Notes: generated by a model from the sequence alone, not told the origin. A stretch of 64,000 nucleotides of DNA from Oceanobacillus sp. CFH 90083 (GCF_009389585.1 NZ_VIYG01000006.1:124001-188000); one strand, 5' to 3'. Shown: positions 36,031 through 45,798, counted from the stretch's first letter. Translations and numbers: made by a program.

Positions 36031-36941
36031 TGTCGGGAGTGACCATTATTGATGTAAGTCCCCGTGATGGCTTACAGACGGAACCAGAATTAATATCAAC
36101 AGAAGACAAAGTAAAACTCGTTGATAAATTAACAGAAGCAGGATTGGAGAAAATCGAAGTAACTTCATTGGTTCATCCGAAAAGAGTTCCACAAATGGCA
36201 GATGCAGAAGATGTATTGAAGCAGGTCAGTCATAATGAAAAGTTACAGGTAATTGCATTAATCCCGAACCAAAGAGGATTTATACGCGCAAGTCAATTTG
36301 CAGGCTTGGAACTAAATTGGGCAGCTTCGGCTACAGAAACGTTTAGCGATAAAAATCTGGGGATGACAATTGATAGAAATTTCGAAATATTCAATGATGT
36401 AATTAAAGAAGTAAAATCAAAAGGAATGAAGATTTGCTTCTCCGTTGCCGTCAGCTTTGGATGCCCATATGAAGGAAAAGTTGAGGAAGAAAAAGTTCTC
36501 GAATTAGTGAAAAAAGCTGTACAGGCTGGAGCAGACAGGATCGGGATTGCAGACACAATTGGAATTGCAACTCCGGATGCAGTAGATAGTCTGTTGAGAA
36601 AAGTATTGGATGTGGCAGGAGAAACAAAGGTTTCCTTCCATATTCATGATACAAGAGGCTTGGGGATTGCCAATGCATATGCTGCTTATTTAGCAGGGGT
36701 ACGTATTTTTGAAACAGCCGTCAGCGGTATTGGCGGATGTCCATTTGCGCCAGGCTCAGCAGGAAATTTAGCCACAGAGGATTTGGTTTACTTGTTTGAA
36801 CGTATGGGGATTGAGACAGGAGTTAATGTAGGTAAGCTGTTGGAGGCTGCTGATTTTGCAGCAAGTCTATCCACGAAAACACCACTGGGAAGAATACGAC
36901 ATTTGGATAGAGAACGCACGATAAAGGAGTTGGTAAAATGA
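36030..36941 (+). CDS. Hydroxymethylglutaryl-CoA lyase-like enzyme
   Basis: A 303-residue TIM-barrel lyase of the HMGL group of the DRE-TIM family. It begins VTIIDVSPRDGLQTEP with the metal aspartate and catalytic arginine. HIHDTRG holds the metal histidines. The HMG-CoA lyase signature with its catalytic cysteine is AVSGIGGCPFAPGSAGN. It would cut a 3-hydroxy-3-methyl-acyl-CoA into acetyl-CoA and a keto acid (acetoacetate for HMG-CoA). Its fixed pairing with a CoA-transferase and a dicarboxylate importer, not with leucine-degradation genes, suggests the free acid comes from outside the cell. Confidence 0.9.
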   Translation: MSGVTIIDVSPRDGLQTEPELISTEDKVKLVDKLTEAGLEKIEVTSLVHPKRVPQMADAEDVLKQVSHNEKLQVIALIPNQRGFIRASQFAGLELNWAASATETFSDKNLGMTIDRNFEIFNDVIKEVKSKGMKICFSVAVSFGCPYEGKVEEEKVLELVKKAVQAGADRIGIADTIGIATPDAVDSLLRKVLDVAGETKVSFHIHDTRGLGIANAYAAYLAGVRIFETAVSGIGGCPFAPGSAGNLATEDLVYLFERMGIETGVNVGKLLEAADFAASLSTKTPLGRIRHLDRERTIKELVK

Positions 36942-37969
36942 AGAAGTTACGTCATCTTTCCTTTCTGTTACTTCTCACAGGAGTCATTTTAGCGGCCTGC
37001 AGCAACGATGACGAGGTGTCAAATGGAGCAGATGCAGGCGGAGAGGAGTATGAACCGGCAACCATCCGGTTAGCTTATAACCTGCCGTCCGGTCATCATA
37101 TTTCAGAGGGGGTAGAAGAATTTGCTAGAAAAGTAGAAGAAAAATCAAACGGTCAGATAGAGATGCAGGTTTTTGCGAATGGACAGCTGCTATCTGATAA
37201 AGATATGAACCAGTCCCTTTTAACAGGCGGTGTGGAAATGGGAATGAATTCTTCTACAATTTGGTCTTCCACGGTACCTGCTATGGGAATATTTGATGTC
37301 CCTTATGTGTTTGAAACATATGAGGAAGTAGGGGAAGCCTTGAATGGTGAATTTGGCGACATACTTCGTTCGGAAATGGAAGACATTGGCGTGAAGGTGC
37401 TAATGTTTGGTGATTATGGCTTTGGACAATTTGCGAATAATAAACACCCGTTGGAATCACCAGAAGATTTTAGGGGTTTGAAGATTCGCAGTGTAGGAGC
37501 ACTGCCTTCAGAATTGATCAAAGCTTATAATGCATCTCCTGTGTTTATGGGGGGAGGAGAAGTGTATATGGGATTGCAAAGAAAAACAGTAGATGGAGCA
37601 ACATCTGGAACAACAGCAATGGTTCAGCGCAGCTATGATGAAGTGACAGATTATTTGACCATAAATAATTATACTTATTTTGAGTTTATTCTAGGCGTAA
37701 ATCAAGCATTCTGGGACGATTTGCCTGAAAATACACAAATATTAATTGAAGATACTGCCAGTGAAATGGAAGAATGGATTCGCCAGCAGACAGAATTGGA
37801 AGATGAGAGGACACTCCAAGTGTTGAAGGACAGAGGAATGGAAGTTTATGAAGTGCCTGCTGAAGAACTCGATATATGGAAAGAAGCGGCAATGCCGGTA
37901 CGCAAAATTTTTGAGGAACAGGCGGGAGAAACTGGCACAAAATTATTAGATATGGTGGATGACGAATAA
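36938..37969 (+). CDS. TRAP transporter solute-binding lipoprotein, DctP type
   Basis: A 343-residue extracytoplasmic binding protein. The signal peptide ends in the lipobox LAAC (cysteine about residue 21). IRLAYNLPSGHHISEGVEEFARKV is the classical N-terminal DctP pattern, and the conserved carboxylate-binding arginine region is FRGLKIRSVGA. It captures the acid substrate for the DctQ/DctM membrane pair encoded next. It overlaps the lyase gene by four bases. Confidence 0.93.
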   Translation: MKKLRHLSFLLLLTGVILAACSNDDEVSNGADAGGEEYEPATIRLAYNLPSGHHISEGVEEFARKVEEKSNGQIEMQVFANGQLLSDKDMNQSLLTGGVEMGMNSSTIWSSTVPAMGIFDVPYVFETYEEVGEALNGEFGDILRSEMEDIGVKVLMFGDYGFGQFANNKHPLESPEDFRGLKIRSVGALPSELIKAYNASPVFMGGGEVYMGLQRKTVDGATSGTTAMVQRSYDEVTDYLTINNYTYFEFILGVNQAFWDDLPENTQILIEDTASEMEEWIRQQTELEDERTLQVLKDRGMEVYEVPAEELDIWKEAAMPVRKIFEEQAGETGTKLLDMVDDE

Positions 37970-38001
37970 ACGCTGCTCATCACTTGGAAGGGAGTTATAG
38001 C

Positions 38002-38499
38002 ATGAATAAACTGTATAAATTTTCTGATTTATTAATTAAATATGCGGGTTATATAGCTGGAATTTTAATATTCATGACGACATTAATGACGTTTTATGAA
38101 GTAATATCCAGATCATTCTTTGGTATGCCAACTGCATGGGCAACGGAGTTATCCACTTATGCGATTATAGGCAGCTGTTTTTTGGGAACGGCGTATGCAG
38201 TGAGGACGTATGCGCATATTACCGTCGATTTATTGGTTAATCGGATGAATGAAATAATGCGTAAGATATTTTCATACATTTGCAATGTACTTGGATTATT
38301 TTTTAGTATTTTATTAACATGGTATGGATTCAAACATGTCTCCATGACATTTGAATTAGGAGTTACATCTACCTCCTTGCTGCGTATACCAATGTATTTG
38401 CCGGAATTATTTATCCCGATAGGCGGCGTACTACTTGTTATCGCATTTATATTACAATTGATCGACGGTAATGTACATAAAGGGGGAGACCAGCTATGA
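38002..38499 (+). CDS. TRAP transporter small permease, DctQ type
   Basis: A 165-residue protein with four membrane helices. GMPTAWATELSTYAIIGSCFLGTAYAVRT includes the EL.-motif typical of DctQ. The ATG at 38002 was chosen because TTGGAAGGGAG lies before it; the frame opens at 37984. It overlaps dctM by four bases. Confidence 0.9.
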   Translation: MNKLYKFSDLLIKYAGYIAGILIFMTTLMTFYEVISRSFFGMPTAWATELSTYAIIGSCFLGTAYAVRTYAHITVDLLVNRMNEIMRKIFSYICNVLGLFFSILLTWYGFKHVSMTFELGVTSTSLLRIPMYLPELFIPIGGVLLVIAFILQLIDGNVHKGGDQL

Positions 38500-39770
38500 A
38501 TCTATTTTTTGTAGGAGGTTTAGCAACATTCTTACTTATCGGTCTTCCTGTTGCGTTCTCTCTAGGAATGCTGGCTGTGCTGGGAATGTATTTGTTTAAT
38601 GGCGGAAGCTTTGCTTTTTCACAGATTCCAATTAAAGCGTATTCTGCTTTGGATGACTTCACATTAACAGCTTTGCCAATGTATATACTGATGAGCCAAA
38701 TTCTTGTTATCAGCGGTGTTGGCCGGGATTTATATGAAATGGCGAGCAGATGGTTCAGACATTTTCCGGGAGGATTAGGCATAGCGACAGTTTTTTGCTG
38801 TGCGATTTTTTCAGCTATTTCCGGATCGAGTGTTGCAACAGCAGTAACTGTTGGAGCCGTTGCCCTTCCAGAAATGGTGCGCCGTGGATATAAAAAGAAA
38901 TATGTGCTTGGACTATTGGCAGCCGGCGGTACACTGGGCATTCTTATCCCTCCAAGTATACCAATGATTTTATACGGTTCACTTACTGGTGAATCAGTCG
39001 GGAAATTATTTATTGCCGGTGTTGTACCAGGGATTTTCTTAACGTTATGCTTTATGGTCTTTGCATCTATTCAAATGCGGCATATTAAAGAAGAACCTGC
39101 TACATGGGAAGAGCGCTGGGAAGCTTCCAGGAAAGCAATTTGGGGGTTATTACTGCCGGTTGCGATTATCGGCGGAATTTATTCAGGAATATTTACACCG
39201 ACAGAAGCAGCTGCGGTCGGCGTAGTATTAGCCTTTCTCATTGCCATTTTAGTATATCGGAATCTGACAATTGCTAATTTGAAAAAGATGATCCTGTCAA
39301 CTGTTAAAACGAGTGCAATGATTCTGTTTATTATCATTGGCGCTAAGATGCTCGGATTTATTCTGACTATTTTACAAATTCCGCAGCAGATTACAGCGGT
39401 AGCTACCTCGGCAGATGTCTCCCCTTGGGTAATCTTTATTTTTATTAATATACTATTACTTGTGTTAGGGATGTTTTTGGAAACTGTTTCTATTTTGGTT
39501 ATTACAGTGCCGATTCTGTATCCAATTATTACTGCTTTAGGATTTGATCCGATATGGTTTGCTATTATTATGGTCGTTAATATGGAATTGGCATTGATTA
39601 CCCCTCCTGTAGGATTAAATCTCTTTGTTTTAAAGGGACTGGATAACAGGAATACCATCCTTGATATTGTTAAGGGCGTTATCCCATACGCCATCATTCT
39701 GGTTCTGTTTATTATTCTGTTGTGCTTCTTCCCGCAAATAGCGACTTATTTGGTGGATAATGTTCAATAA
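38496..39770 (+). CDS. TRAP transporter large permease, DctM type
   Basis: A 424-residue sodium-coupled permease with about 11-12 helices. GLPVAFSLGMLAVLGMYL, SGSSVATAVTVGAVALPEM, LGILIPPSIPMILYG and LALITPPVGLNLFVLKG are the DctM signatures. With DctP and DctQ it forms a high-affinity sodium-driven importer. It is the last gene before a strong terminator. Confidence 0.95.
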   Translation: MNLFFVGGLATFLLIGLPVAFSLGMLAVLGMYLFNGGSFAFSQIPIKAYSALDDFTLTALPMYILMSQILVISGVGRDLYEMASRWFRHFPGGLGIATVFCCAIFSAISGSSVATAVTVGAVALPEMVRRGYKKKYVLGLLAAGGTLGILIPPSIPMILYGSLTGESVGKLFIAGVVPGIFLTLCFMVFASIQMRHIKEEPATWEERWEASRKAIWGLLLPVAIIGGIYSGIFTPTEAAAVGVVLAFLIAILVYRNLTIANLKKMILSTVKTSAMILFIIIGAKMLGFILTILQIPQQITAVATSADVSPWVIFIFINILLLVLGMFLETVSILVITVPILYPIITALGFDPIWFAIIMVVNMELALITPPVGLNLFVLKGLDNRNTILDIVKGVIPYAIILVLFIILLCFFPQIATYLVDNVQ

Positions 39771-39795
39771 CAACAAACAGCATATTTTATTTAAG

Positions 39796-39838
39796 ACAGT
39801 CGATTTTCTGCAAAAATGTAGGAAATCGGCTGTTTTTT
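39796..39838 (+). terminator. Terminator of the CoA-transferase/TRAP operon
   Basis: ACAGTCGATTTTCTGC pairs with GTAGGAAATCGGCTGT, including wobble pairs, and is followed by six Ts. Confidence 0.9.
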
Positions 39839-39947
39839 AATAATTGCGGGTATGATTAGTCATCCTGTTAAAAACATACTGTGGAACATCAGGATCATGT
39901 TTATGTAAAATAAAAGCGGAGCAAACAGACATTTTTCTAATGAAAAC

Positions 39948-39963
39948 AGGATGTTCAAAAAGT
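39948..39963 (+). repeat. Repeat family C, copy 2 (single arm)
   Basis: AGGATGTTCAAAAAGT in the 305-bp gap between dctM and the amidohydrolase gene. Only one arm is present; the rest of the gap shows no signal. Confidence 0.5.
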
Positions 39964-40075
39964 GTAAAATTTCAGCTCTGACCCTTCCTGATGAAATAAA
40001 AAATCAACTTTACTATATTAAAGTATTACATTATGATAGAATAAAGGAAAATGACAAATAGTGGAGAGTTGCTTA

Positions 40076-41803
40076 ATGACATTTTGGAGAAATCGGGAAT
40101 TACGACAGCATATTAATGTAATCGACGGGTCGGTTGCGCCTACAATTGTCTTAACCAATGCAACCTATTTAAATGTATATACAAATCAGTGGCTGGAAGC
40201 TAACATTTGGATTTATGAAAACCGAATTGTATATGTTGGTGAAAATTTACCTGAAAAGACAACAGGAACAGATTTTTATGATTGTCAGGGGAAATTCATT
40301 GTACCGGGATATATCGAGCCGCACGCCCATCCTTTCCAAGCTGCCAATCCGGAAGAAACGGTGATGTATGCTGCGAAAACAGGGACGACGACGTTTGTGA
40401 ATGATAATTTAACCTGGTATTTGCTGTTAAATAAAAAGAAAACGTTCTCCATCATGAATGCTTTCTCGAAGTTACCGGTAAGTATGTTTTGGTGGAATCG
40501 TTTTGACAGTCAGACCACTCTGAAGGATGAACATGTTTTTAATACGAGAGATATATTAGATTGGGCTGAGCATCCGCTGGTTATTCAGGGGGGAGAGCTG
40601 ACGGACTGGCCAAGCTTATTAACAGGCGGTGACCGTTTGCTGTACTGGATCCAGGAGATGAAGAAGCTGGGCAAGCCGATTGAGGGTCATTTGCCTGGAG
40701 CGTCATCCCGGACTTTAACGAAAATGAAGCTTTTTGGTATTTCGAGTGATCATGAATCGATGACAGCAGAGGATGTTTTCAAGCGGCTGGAGCTTGGTTA
40801 TCGGGTCAGCCTCCGTTATTCGCCAGTCCGCCCGGATTTACCAGAAATAATAAAAGGCTTACTTGATAAAGGACTATCTCAATTTGATAATATGAGCTTT
40901 ACGATGGATGGACCGACGCCTGCCTTTATGGAAAATGGCATGATCAATGTTTGTATTGAAAAGGCAGCTGAGAATGGGCTCCCTTTAGAAACGGCCTATC
41001 GGATGGCGAGCTATCATCCAGCCAGACATTTTAATATGGAAGAAGAATTCGGCAGTATTGCGCCGGGACGGGTTGCTAATGTAAATATCCTGGGGGATAA
41101 GCAAAATCCGAATCCCGAGAGTGTGATAAGTAAAGGGAAATGGATAAAAAAAGACCGTGAAGCTATTTCTTACCGATCCATCATTCATTGGGAAGAGTAT
41201 GATATTGGACCGCTTGAGCTGGACTGGAGTTTAGCTGGCGAGGATCTGCAGTTTTCCAGTCCCATTGGCATGGATATGATCAATGATGTTATTATCCAGC
41301 CGTATTCGATTGTGTCTGATGTCAGTGCGGACAGCATCCCCCCAGAAAAAAGAGAGCAGTTTATAGCGTTAGTTGATAAACATGGCAAATGGCGTGTGAA
41401 TACGATTATTCGTGGGTTTGCTCCAGAACTTGGTGCGTTAGTGAGCAGTTTTTCGGCAACTGGAGATATTATTCATATTGGTAATTCCAAAAAAGATTTA
41501 CGTATCGCCTCAGAGCGTATGAAAGAGCTCGGGGGAGCAATTGTATTGGTAAATCAAGGAAAAATTTTAACAGAAATGCCGCTTCCTCTGGGAGGAGTTA
41601 TGTCAAGAAACCCAATGGAAGAAGTTATTCCGATGAACAAGGAGTTAAAAAGGGTATTGCAAGAGTATGGCTATGCTTATGGAGACCCCATTTACAGCTT
41701 ACTATTTCTTTCCGCCTTCCATCTGCCTTATTTTCGAATAACACAGCAGGGGCTGCTGGATGTAAAAAAGAGAGAAGTTGTTATCCCTGCTACGATGCGG
41801 TAG
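40076..41803 (+). CDS. Adenine deaminase-like amidohydrolase (YerA-like)
   Basis: A 575-residue member of the adenine-deaminase branch of amidohydrolases. The metal motif appears as YIEPHAHPFQ (HxH), where classical AdeC has DGHVHIES. Other visible parts are the histidines in IEGHLPGAS and SSDHES, and a C-terminal domain with NTIIRGF and LGALVSSFSATGDIIHIG. B. subtilis YerA has the same length and map position upstream of yerC and pcrBA. The ATG at 40076 follows GGAGAG; the frame opens at a GTG at 40061. The true substrate of this branch is not settled; adenine or a related ring is likely. Confidence 0.85.
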   Translation: MTFWRNRELRQHINVIDGSVAPTIVLTNATYLNVYTNQWLEANIWIYENRIVYVGENLPEKTTGTDFYDCQGKFIVPGYIEPHAHPFQAANPEETVMYAAKTGTTTFVNDNLTWYLLLNKKKTFSIMNAFSKLPVSMFWWNRFDSQTTLKDEHVFNTRDILDWAEHPLVIQGGELTDWPSLLTGGDRLLYWIQEMKKLGKPIEGHLPGASSRTLTKMKLFGISSDHESMTAEDVFKRLELGYRVSLRYSPVRPDLPEIIKGLLDKGLSQFDNMSFTMDGPTPAFMENGMINVCIEKAAENGLPLETAYRMASYHPARHFNMEEEFGSIAPGRVANVNILGDKQNPNPESVISKGKWIKKDREAISYRSIIHWEEYDIGPLELDWSLAGEDLQFSSPIGMDMINDVIIQPYSIVSDVSADSIPPEKREQFIALVDKHGKWRVNTIIRGFAPELGALVSSFSATGDIIHIGNSKKDLRIASERMKELGGAIVLVNQGKILTEMPLPLGGVMSRNPMEEVIPMNKELKRVLQEYGYAYGDPIYSLLFLSAFHLPYFRITQQGLLDVKKREVVIPATMR

Positions 41804-41814
41804 ACAGGATGACA

Positions 41815-41930
41815 TAAAGAAAACTTGGCAAGCCAATCCTGAAGATGCGGGATTGCTTTAGTTGGGGCGGGGCTGGGACTGCGATTACTCGCCCCATCAA
41901 AAAACGTCGCTATCATTTTATACTTTCCTG
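41815..41930 (-). repeat. Interspersed repeat family A, copy 4
   Basis: It starts TAAAGAAAACTTGGCAAGCC, includes GGGACTGCGATTACTCGCCC, and ends near TATACTTTCCTGA. It lies 11 bp after the yerA-like stop. Confidence 0.75.
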
Positions 41931-42017
41931 ACGCGAAAAAAGGATATGCTTGAATAAAACCATCTACTGCCCTGTTTCAGCAGGATGATGGGGTAGTTAA
42001 AATAAGGGGGAAATGAA

Positions 42018-42359
42018 GTGCAAATAGATAAGTTACGAGGAGAGCAGCTTGATCAGCTGTTTGATGCGATATTGTCATTAAAGACTCGTGAGGAGTGCTA
42101 TCAATTTTTTGATGATATAGCCACAATGTCAGAAATACAATCCTTATCACAACGATTACAGGTTGCAAAAATGCTGACTCAAGGAAAAACCTACAACACC
42201 ATCGAGCAGGAAACCAAAGCATCTACTGCAACTATCTCCCGGGTGAGACGCTGTATTAACTATGGCAGTGACGGCTATAATCTTGTTTTAAAAAGGCTGG
42301 ATATAAAAGAAGAATCACAACAATCAAAAGAGGAATCCCAACCATCCAAAGAGAAATAG
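42018..42359 (+). CDS. yerC: YerC, TrpR-superfamily DNA-binding protein
   Basis: A 113-residue protein of the YerC/YecD family with a TrpR-like helix-turn-helix: SEIQSLSQRLQVAKML, then ETKASTATISRVRRC and NYGSDGYNLVLKRL. The last 15 or so residues (SQQSKEESQPSKE) form an imperfect repeat tail not typical of the family. A GTG start is preceded by AGGGGG. B. subtilis has yerC near yerA; yerB is missing here. Regulatory targets unknown. Confidence 0.9.
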   Translation: MQIDKLRGEQLDQLFDAILSLKTREECYQFFDDIATMSEIQSLSQRLQVAKMLTQGKTYNTIEQETKASTATISRVRRCINYGSDGYNLVLKRLDIKEESQQSKEESQPSKEK

Positions 42360-42369
42360 AATCATAAAA

Positions 42370-42403
42370 GAGGAATCAGTTGGAATTCTTTGACTGATTC
42401 CTC
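42370..42403. terminator. Hairpin between convergent yerC and exporter operon
   Basis: GAGGAATCAGT pairs perfectly with ACTGATTCCTC around a 12-nt loop. No T tract. It may serve both convergent transcripts. Confidence 0.5.
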
Positions 42404-42473
42404 CAGTATAGCTATTTTGGCTCTGCTTCGGCGTGATATCTCAATTCTACCTGTGCGATAAGAGAAGCTCCAG

Positions 42474-43565
42474 CTAGCTATTTCTTCTTTCCACTAAATT
42501 TACTCCAATTCCCATACTAATTACTCCAATTAAGAGCATTAATGCGCTCGGTAAGGCAAGATCGCTCCAGGATATATCATATAGTGCAATATCCATAAGG
42601 CTATCCACTGCATGAACAAGCGGAAACAGATCGGCAATAAAGAGCAGAATTGGATTGGACAGCATTCCAGGCGGCATATACACACCACTTAACACAGGAA
42701 TAATCGGAATGGTGGATGAATAAATAATTTGAAATTGTTCCGGTGTTTTCATAAAACCTGTAAAGAGCATTGCCACACTTACCATACTAAGGGTAAATAA
42801 TGCAGTAATAAATACGATTTTTCCAAAGCTGTTTCCAAGGTCATAATCCATGAAGTATTGAAAAATCAGCAATACAATGATAATTTGCAAAAAACCGACA
42901 AAGAAACTGGATAGCAGATGACCAAGGTACATTGACATTTTGGTAAGCGGAGAAAGAATCATTCGATCCCAAATCCCGTTTGTTCGCTCAGCAGATATTT
43001 CGTTCACTTTAAATCCAATTGTAAACATTGCCATGAATAAGGTAAACCCAAATAGTAATTGGAGCTCCATATTATATTCAGGAATCTCTCCGCCGCCAAC
43101 AGCTTCTATTTGCAGCTGGTAAGGGGGTGACTCTAAATATTCCTGAACAGCTTGGCGAAGTGCATCTATCTGATTGGTTCCGGAAGCTTGAAGCTGTGCT
43201 TCTGTTGTAAATAGGGTGTGCACATAATCTTCTAAAATTTGCAGCTGAGGCATATTGGATCCAGTAAGAATCCGATAGTCATCTTCAAAGAGCTGCAATG
43301 CCATGTTAACCTCACCATCTCTGATATTTGCTTGTGCATCTGCTTCCGTCCCGGTAACAAATGCAAACTGATCATTTTCATTTAATAATGGCTCCCATTT
43401 TTCAAGAACGGCACCATCATCACTAAACACAGGTACTGTTGTTTGCGTGGTTTGATTTGTACCTGAGGCAATTAACGATAATACAATACTGCCAGTCAGC
43501 AGTAAAATAATTGCCCAAGGGCTTCTTATATCTTTTCTTAGTTGAGATTTAAATACTGCAAACAT
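42474..43565 (-). CDS. ABC-2 type permease, LnrN-like
   Basis: A 363-residue ABC-2 permease. One N-terminal helix (about 17-34) is followed by an extracellular part of about 150 residues and five C-terminal helices. VNEISAERTNGIWDRMILSPLTKM lies before helix 3, and the conserved VLSGVYMPPGMLSNP lies before the last helices. It starts directly at the stop codon of the upstream permease gene (TAAATG). With the second permease and the ATPase it makes a three-gene exporter like B. subtilis LnrLMN (YfiLMN), which removes linearmycin-type polyenes from the membrane. Confidence 0.85.
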   Translation of the reverse strand: MFAVFKSQLRKDIRSPWAIILLLTGSIVLSLIASGTNQTTQTTVPVFSDDGAVLEKWEPLLNENDQFAFVTGTEADAQANIRDGEVNMALQLFEDDYRILTGSNMPQLQILEDYVHTLFTTEAQLQASGTNQIDALRQAVQEYLESPPYQLQIEAVGGGEIPEYNMELQLLFGFTLFMAMFTIGFKVNEISAERTNGIWDRMILSPLTKMSMYLGHLLSSFFVGFLQIIIVLLIFQYFMDYDLGNSFGKIVFITALFTLSMVSVAMLFTGFMKTPEQFQIIYSSTIPIIPVLSGVYMPPGMLSNPILLFIADLFPLVHAVDSLMDIALYDISWSDLALPSALMLLIGVISMGIGVNLVERRNS

Positions 43566-44828
43566 TTAGGACTGCCTCCTTTCAGGAAATAATAGAATTC
43601 CAATAAGAAGAAATACAATAAAGAAACCGAATTGCTTTAAGAATGGAATGATAAAGGACGTTGACTCACCAAACTGGACAAGCTGTGTATAGAGATTTAC
43701 TGTGATCCCGTTTGGTGTCCATCCTGTTATAGCTGCCATAGTATTAGATATTTCACCAATTGGAAAGAAATTTCCTCCTAATACTGCTAAAAGCATAATG
43801 ATTATCATGAACATTCCTGAAACCAAATTAATATTATTAAAACGCAGCATCATGGAAGTAAAGACAGCAGATAACCCGGCAATTGTTAAAGCCGAGAAGG
43901 CAATAATCAATATAATTCGGACCCAAAATGTAAAAGATATTTCTGGAAAAATATCCAGAATAAGATGGGAGATTAAAAAGACTGTCATCATTTGAATCCA
44001 TGTAAACAGAAAGGTAGCAGCCACTTTTCCAAATAAAAAGGAAAGCGGGCGGCTGTTTGTAATAAGAATACGGTTAAATACACGCTGCCGTTTTTCGGCA
44101 GCTGTCTTCGTGGCAACTGTATGTGCAATAAATAATGCAAATAGTGTGCTCATGGCTACGGTGAAATATTGCTCCATTCCATATGCTTCATTGGATGCAT
44201 GGAGAAACTCGATTCCTCCTTCAGGTAAATGAAGCTCTGCCATTTCTCCATCTGCTAATGTATCCATGGCAAAGTGAAGGTTCAGCCCATTTATAAAATT
44301 ATCTATCACATTAGAGAGAATGGTTGTCTCCATAGAATCCTCTTCTATTTGTAAGTGTATAGGTGTATATACAGGCTCATTCAATATGGTGTGCAGCAAT
44401 ATATCATTGGTAAAGCCATTTGGGATTTTTAAAATAGCATCAAGCTCTCCATTATCCATTTGCTGCATTGCTTCCGATTCCGATAATGCTTCTACATGCA
44501 GCCATGAATCAAACGCATCATCATTCAGGAAGGTCAGAAACAGTTCAATTGGCAAAACAGCTTCGGCTTTTTCTAACATGTATTGCTGCTCTTGCTGAGA
44601 TACATTTGTCGATTCCAAATGAGCTTGAAACTGATGGAAGCCCGCATCCTGATCATCTTCTATAATGACACCGGCACGGACATCCATGTTCTCCGGTTCA
44701 TCAAAATTTACATCAGCAAAAGCAAAATTTAAAATATAAATTAAGAGAATAGGAGCGAATAAAGCGATAAGAACTTCTTTTCGATCTCGCCAGAATACAA
44801 ATAAGTCCTTTTTTAAAAATGAAAACAT
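43566..44828 (-). CDS. ABC-2 type permease, LnrM-like
   Basis: A 420-residue ABC-2 permease. The N-terminal DLFVFWRDRKEVLIALFAPILLIYILN helix is followed by an acidic extracellular domain (about 45-210), then ATKTAAEKRQRVFNRILI and five or six helices with LAVLGGNFFPIGEISN. The ATG has GGAGGGGTGAG upstream, 16 bp after the ATPase gene. It is somewhat longer than LnrM because of the acidic ectodomain. Confidence 0.85.
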   Translation of the reverse strand: MFSFLKKDLFVFWRDRKEVLIALFAPILLIYILNFAFADVNFDEPENMDVRAGVIIEDDQDAGFHQFQAHLESTNVSQQEQQYMLEKAEAVLPIELFLTFLNDDAFDSWLHVEALSESEAMQQMDNGELDAILKIPNGFTNDILLHTILNEPVYTPIHLQIEEDSMETTILSNVIDNFINGLNLHFAMDTLADGEMAELHLPEGGIEFLHASNEAYGMEQYFTVAMSTLFALFIAHTVATKTAAEKRQRVFNRILITNSRPLSFLFGKVAATFLFTWIQMMTVFLISHLILDIFPEISFTFWVRIILIIAFSALTIAGLSAVFTSMMLRFNNINLVSGMFMIIIMLLAVLGGNFFPIGEISNTMAAITGWTPNGITVNLYTQLVQFGESTSFIIPFLKQFGFFIVFLLIGILLFPERRQS

Positions 44829-44844
44829 CTTCTCACCCCTCCTT

Positions 44845-45777
44845 TTAATCTCGTAATGTTCTGCCGGTTAAATGGAGAAAAACATCCTCAAGACTAGGTG
44901 TTACCATTTGATAGTTTGTTATTTGTATTCCTTCACTTTCAACTGTATGGACCAGCTCGCTTAAAATATTGCTTCCTTTTTTGGTGATAATACGAATACC
45001 ATCACTGGTTTTATCGACATGTCGAACAGCGTTAAAGCTGTTTATTTTTTTAATCACTGTCTCCGTTGTTCCACTTAACTGAATTTGCAGTGTATCTTCA
45101 CTGGACAAGATATTTAATAGCTCTTCCTTGCTCCCGGACGCCACTACTTTTCCATGATCCATAATATAAACACGCCGGCATAATTGCTCTACTTCCTCCA
45201 TATAATGGCTTGTATATAGAACCGTTGTCCCTTCCTCCTGATTAAGCTTTCGAACGGTTTCTAAAATATGATTCCGGGATTGCGGATCAATGCCGACAGT
45301 TGGTTCATCAAGAATCATTATCTTCGGCTTGTGTAATAAAGCTGCTGCAATGTTAACACGGCGTTTCATCCCTCCGGAAAAGGTCTTTACCAGATCTTTT
45401 TGACGTTCCTTCAGTCCAACCATCTCCAAGGTTTCTTGAATCCGGGTTTCTAAAGTATTCCGTTTTACTTTATAAATTTCTCCAAAAAATTTAAGATTTT
45501 CATAGGCGGATAGTTCTTCATAAAGTGCTATTTCCTGTGGAACGACACCAAGCACCTCCCGAATGGCGGCTGGGTTTTTAATAGTACTCTTCCCTTGTAA
45601 TTTGACATCGCCTGAAGATGGCTTGATTAAAGTGGAAATAATTGATATCGTTGTCGATTTACCGGCTCCATTTGGACCGAGCAAGCCAATTGATTCTCCT
45701 TCATCAATGTAGAGGTCTACGTCATCTACCGCTTTCTTCCCCTTGAAGGATTTTGTTAATTTAATAGTTTCCAGCAT
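44845..45777 (-). CDS. ABC-2 exporter ATPase, LnrL-like
   Basis: A 310-residue DrrA-type ATPase: Walker A GPNGAGKST, signature FSGGMKRRVNIAAAL, Walker B IMILDEPTVGIDPQ, H-loop YTSHYMEEVE, and a C-terminal accessory domain ending SLEDVFLHLTGRTLRD. Its length equals LnrL (about 311). The ATG at 45777 follows AAGGAGG; the frame is open 10 codons further without a ribosome-binding site. It heads a three-gene minus-strand operon. A two-component system encoded 1.2 kb upstream on the same strand is its likely regulator. Confidence 0.9.
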   Translation of the reverse strand: MLETIKLTKSFKGKKAVDDVDLYIDEGESIGLLGPNGAGKSTTISIISTLIKPSSGDVKLQGKSTIKNPAAIREVLGVVPQEIALYEELSAYENLKFFGEIYKVKRNTLETRIQETLEMVGLKERQKDLVKTFSGGMKRRVNIAAALLHKPKIMILDEPTVGIDPQSRNHILETVRKLNQEEGTTVLYTSHYMEEVEQLCRRVYIMDHGKVVASGSKEELLNILSSEDTLQIQLSGTTETVIKKINSFNAVRHVDKTSDGIRIITKKGSNILSELVHTVESEGIQITNYQMVTPSLEDVFLHLTGRTLRD

Positions 45778-45798
45778 TATCTGTTCCTCCTTATAGTG

